From positions 62,001 through 126,000 of the forward strand of contig NZ_CAHJWJ010000005.1 of the NCBI RefSeq assembly GCF_903642285.1: 64,000 bases of DNA, in the 5' to 3' direction. The stretch comes from Sphingomonas bacterium. Lineage in GTDB: Bacteria; Pseudomonadota; Alphaproteobacteria; Sphingomonadales; Sphingomonadaceae. Position 1 is the first letter of the stretch; every line of letters begins with the position of its first letter. The position numbers and the translations under genes were made by a program. The notes beneath the pieces were generated by a model, which did no database searches, was not told the DNA's origin, and saw only the letters and a program-made list of their open reading frames with translations. Positions 61,542-64,000 of this stretch are shown one piece after another.

Positions 61542-62678
61542 TTAGGGATCGAGCGGATCGGCCGGGTCGACGCGAACAGATCGGGGATCGTAGAAAAATG
61601 GGAAATCGAGCGGTGACAGAGCGGGCGCAATCCGTCCCGGCGCATAGCCAAGCTCCGCGACGTTCCGCTTCACGAAGGTCTCGGATGAAATGCTCACACC
61701 ATGCTTGCGGTTGGTGACAATAAGCGCGGGTCGGTCCTCGGGCGCCTTCAGCTTGATCAGCAGCCGCGCCGCGTTGCGAAGATTGGTGGTGGTGTGACGT
61801 GCATACGGCTCGATCACGATCGCATCTGCCGGAATCGAATAGCGTTCGACGAGTGCTTTTCGCATCTCGATCGCCTCGACATAGTTGGTTCGTCTTGGAT
61901 GGACGCCCGCGCCGCTGACGATTATGAACGGTGAGACCCCGGCCCGGTAGCGCGCGGCAGCCAGATGGACGTTGAGTTTGCTCATCGGGCTAAGTGGCAC
62001 GCCCATTACCTCGGGGCCGACGCCTAGCAGGATGATGGCGGTATAGGGGTAGCGCGACCAATCGAGCCTCGCGGCCCGGGCAGCAGGCAACGCGTTCTCG
62101 CGATCGAGCGGTTCGAAGGCGATTGCATCGAGGCGGTTGGCACCGTCGAGCAGGGTCAGGGCCAAGGCCACGCTCTGATCGAGACGCGCAACGGGCTCGC
62201 TCTTGATCGCGTCGGCTGACGCGAATGCCGCGGCGACGTCGGCCTTGAATAGAGGCGTTCCGACGCTGTCGGGTCCGTCGATATCAGGGTAGCGTGGCGG
62301 TTCGCCCGCTCCGTAAACCCGCAGGATCGAATTGAGCCCGGATAGTTCACGGCGAACGGCTGCTCGGGTTTCGTCAGTAGGGCCGCTCACCTGCTTTGCC
62401 GCAGCCGCCTCGACCGCCGCGATCTCGGGATCGCTCCATTGAAGCGCCTGGATGCGGCAGTCGTTGGCCTCGCCGCACGCGTCGATCCGACGTAGGCGTT
62501 GAGTCAACAGCGACCGGAGTGATGGGGGTGCGCCCTGCACGCTCATCTGAGCGATGGTCGGGAAAAGGCGCTGTCCGAGTTCCGCCAGAACGGCATCCTG
62601 CGCGGCCGTTGCTTCACATGGTGCTGTCGCCATCGCTACGATTGCAATGCTTCCTCTCAATGCCTGTCCAATCCGCAT
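61542..62678 (-). CDS. Exported YdcF/ElyC-type (DUF218) protein
   Basis: About 378 residues from ATG 62678, which gives a clear signal peptide (MRIGQALRGSIAIVAMATAPCEATAAQ); longer in-frame starts are possible. A helical N-terminal domain of about 200 residues is followed by the DUF218 domain: YTAIILLGVGPEV, RYRAGVSPFIIVSGAGVHPRR, YSIPADAIVIEPYARHTTTN and PALIVTNRKHG. DUF218 proteins are envelope-related and of uncertain activity. It lies between the symporter and the ribokinase, all leftward. Confidence 0.82.
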   Translation of the reverse strand: MRIGQALRGSIAIVAMATAPCEATAAQDAVLAELGQRLFPTIAQMSVQGAPPSLRSLLTQRLRRIDACGEANDCRIQALQWSDPEIAAVEAAAAKQVSGPTDETRAAVRRELSGLNSILRVYGAGEPPRYPDIDGPDSVGTPLFKADVAAAFASADAIKSEPVARLDQSVALALTLLDGANRLDAIAFEPLDRENALPAARAARLDWSRYPYTAIILLGVGPEVMGVPLSPMSKLNVHLAAARYRAGVSPFIIVSGAGVHPRRTNYVEAIEMRKALVERYSIPADAIVIEPYARHTTTNLRNAARLLIKLKAPEDRPALIVTNRKHGVSISSETFVKRNVAELGYAPGRIAPALSPLDFPFFYDPRSVRVDPADPLDP

Positions 62679-62876
62679 TCCCGAAACTTCCTGATAAGCG
62701 GCCATGGCACCGATGCTCGGCCGATCGCCGACGTCCCCAAGCTTGATCAAAGACCCCCACGTCGCGGCGCCACGCCTATAGGCGCTTATTAAGACAGCGA
62801 TAAGTACTGCTGCGGGAGTTAGTCAAGGTGTTGGTGAGCTTATGATGCCTTTCCCGTCGTCCAATTCGATCGGACA

Positions 62877-63814
62877 TTATTCTGCATTCCGGAAAGCTGT
62901 GACCTCGTCGCGAGTCGGCATGCTTGATTGCGCACCCAGGCGCGTCACCGACAAAGCTGCCGCAGTGGAGGCGAACCGGCACGCATCAGGAAGTCTCGCG
63001 CCCTCGGCGAGGAACACGGCCAACGCCCCGTTGAAGCAGTCGCCGGCGGCGGTGCTGTCGATCGGCTCGACCTTCGGCGCCTTGATCCAGGTTTCGCCGG
63101 TTGCAACGGCGATCAGGCACCCGCGGCTGCCGAGCTTGAGGATGACGGTACCGACGCCCGTGGCAAGGAGGGTCTTGGCGATCAGGACCGCCTCGGCTCA
63201 TCCAGCGAGCCGAGCTCGTGCCCAGCCAATTGAGCCGCTTCGACCTCGTTGGGCGTCACGATGTCGACGTTGGCGAGCAACTCATCCGGTAATGGATCGA
63301 TCGGCACCGGGGCAGGATCGAGTATGACTGTTGCCCCTCGTGACTTGGCAAATTTCGCGGCGGCGATCACCGACGGCATCGGCGTTTCGAGCTGGAGGAG
63401 AACGATGTCCGCACCGGCCAGGATGTCGGAAGCGGCCTCGACATCCCCCACATCGAGATCGCCATTGGCGCCCGGAACGACGACGATGCAGTTCTTGCCC
63501 GCATCCGACACGATAATGACCGCGACCCCGGTATGTGCCTTCGAGACGAACAGCCGATCGGTATTGCATCCGGCTGCTCTGAGAGTCCGGCGAAGCTGGA
63601 GCCCGAATTCGTCGACCCCGACCTTGCCGACCATCGCGACATCGCCGCCTAGTCGTGCTGCGGCATAGGCTTGGTTCGCTCCCTTGCCGCCGGGGGTTTT
63701 GAGATACTGACTGCCGGTCAAGGTTTCACCGACGCCAGGGATGCGGGGCGCGATCGCCACCAAATCCATGTTGAGGCTTCCGACCACTGCAATACGACGC
63801 ATGAACTTATCCAT
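62877..63814 (-). pseudogene. rbsK: Ribokinase-like PfkB kinase with one frameshift
   Basis: ATG 63814 overlaps the stop of the upstream transporter, so translation is coupled; ATG 63802 is the alternative. The N-terminal two thirds show AVVGSLNMDLVAIAPRIPGV, KTPGGKGANQAYAAARLGG and DIVTPNEVEAAQLAG. Near 63190 the frame shifts by one base; the remainder (AVLIAKTLLATGVGTVILKL, IDSTAAGDCFNGALAVFLAEG) continues to 62877 with the catalytic Asp. The anion-hole motif reads A-A-G-D instead of G-A-G-D. It would phosphorylate ribose or a similar sugar. Confidence 0.85.
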
Positions 63815-64000
63815 GATAAGCGAGCGCGATCAGGCCGATCGCGGCAAGGTAACAGGCGGCCATGAGCCCAAGCATGGTCCAGGCCTGTCGTGGAGCGCCG
63901 CTGAACTCGCGCCAGACGAACACTCCCCAGGCGGCCGCAATCAGCGGCGCCGACTGCCCGATCGCGTAAGAGATGGGTACGCCGACATAGCCGGCCGCAA
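63807..64000 (-). CDS. GRP-type sugar transporter, C-terminal part (runs off right edge)
   Basis: The last 63 or so codons of a membrane protein: YVGVPISYAIGQSAPLIAAA, WGVFVWREFSGAPRQAW and a final segment LGLMAACYLAAIGLIALAYHG. The WGVFVWREF pattern and the two closing helices match the glucose/ribose porter (RhaT/GRP) family. It ends inside the start of the ribokinase gene (ATGGATAA overlap), indicating an import-and-phosphorylate operon. The N-terminal helices are outside the window. Confidence 0.7.
   Translation of the reverse strand, partial: AAGYVGVPISYAIGQSAPLIAAAWGVFVWREFSGAPRQAWTMLGLMAACYLAAIGLIALAYHG

Overview
The window is high-GC alphaproteobacterial DNA, most like a sphingomonad. 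The supporting signs are a large TonB-dependent receptor beside an aromatic-type FAD monooxygenase, a periplasmic aldehyde oxidoreductase (paoABC), an HWE histidine kinase, a pyridoxamine-oxidase-like stress protein, and many IS3, IS5 and IS630 traces. No rRNA, complete tRNA or CRISPR array is present. All assignments were made by reading; no database search was run.

Region 1 (0.7-13.9 kb) is a catabolic island under a LysR regulator. It holds two alpha/beta hydrolases with His at the nucleophile elbow, a three-domain RidA-like protein, an SDR, a small secreted cupin-like protein, a FAD monooxygenase, a TonB receptor, a CocE/NonD-type hydrolase and an M24 peptidase. Together they suggest uptake and hydrolysis of an ester or amide compound; the substrate cannot be read from the sequence. 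Region 2 (13.9-14.9 kb) is debris: an IS3 transposase relic and a broken piece of a paoC-like gene.

Region 3 (14.9-30 kb) starts with two divergent LuxR-type regulators. After them comes a run of about a dozen small exported proteins of unrecognised function. Four share an N-terminal RPxTPN signature and an Ig/fibronectin-like fold pattern, and two form another paralogue pair. A DUF4424 protein, a TPR protein and a DUF3592-like membrane protein lie among them. Eight of the genes carry a similar oriented, semi-palindromic element 33-210 bases before the start codon. Two genes of the set are broken.

Region 4 (30-43.5 kb) is a mobile-element scar. It contains the 3' half of a tRNA with an integrase tail and an antitoxin tail beside it, a frameshifted traG fused by deletion to trbJ, a Xre/RES toxin-antitoxin pair, a frameshifted MNT-HEPN protein, and IS630, IS5 and IS3 elements. 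Within it lies an AT-richer three-gene cassette (38.2-40.6 kb): a radical SAM/SPASM protein ending in 11 C-x-P motifs, a 2-oxoglutarate/Fe(II) oxygenase and a DXD-type glycosyltransferase-like protein. This is the best candidate for an undescribed system, possibly a peptide-modifying pathway with its substrate fused to the radical SAM enzyme.

Region 5 (43.9-53.2 kb) carries a PAP2 phosphatase, an HWE kinase with a truncated response regulator, paoABC, a stress flavoprotein-like gene and an unknown protein. Region 6 (53.2-64 kb) begins with a gene graveyard (SDR, enolase-superfamily, PhoD-like and putA pieces). An ORF that joins the N-terminus of a glutamate dehydrogenase to a complete MFS transporter follows. 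The rest is a sugar or sugar-acid block: glycerate kinase, ROK regulator, frameshifted SSS symporter, YdcF-like protein, frameshifted ribokinase and the end of a GRP-type sugar transporter. Single-base indels are frequent throughout regions 4-6, so either active gene decay or residual sequencing error should be considered.
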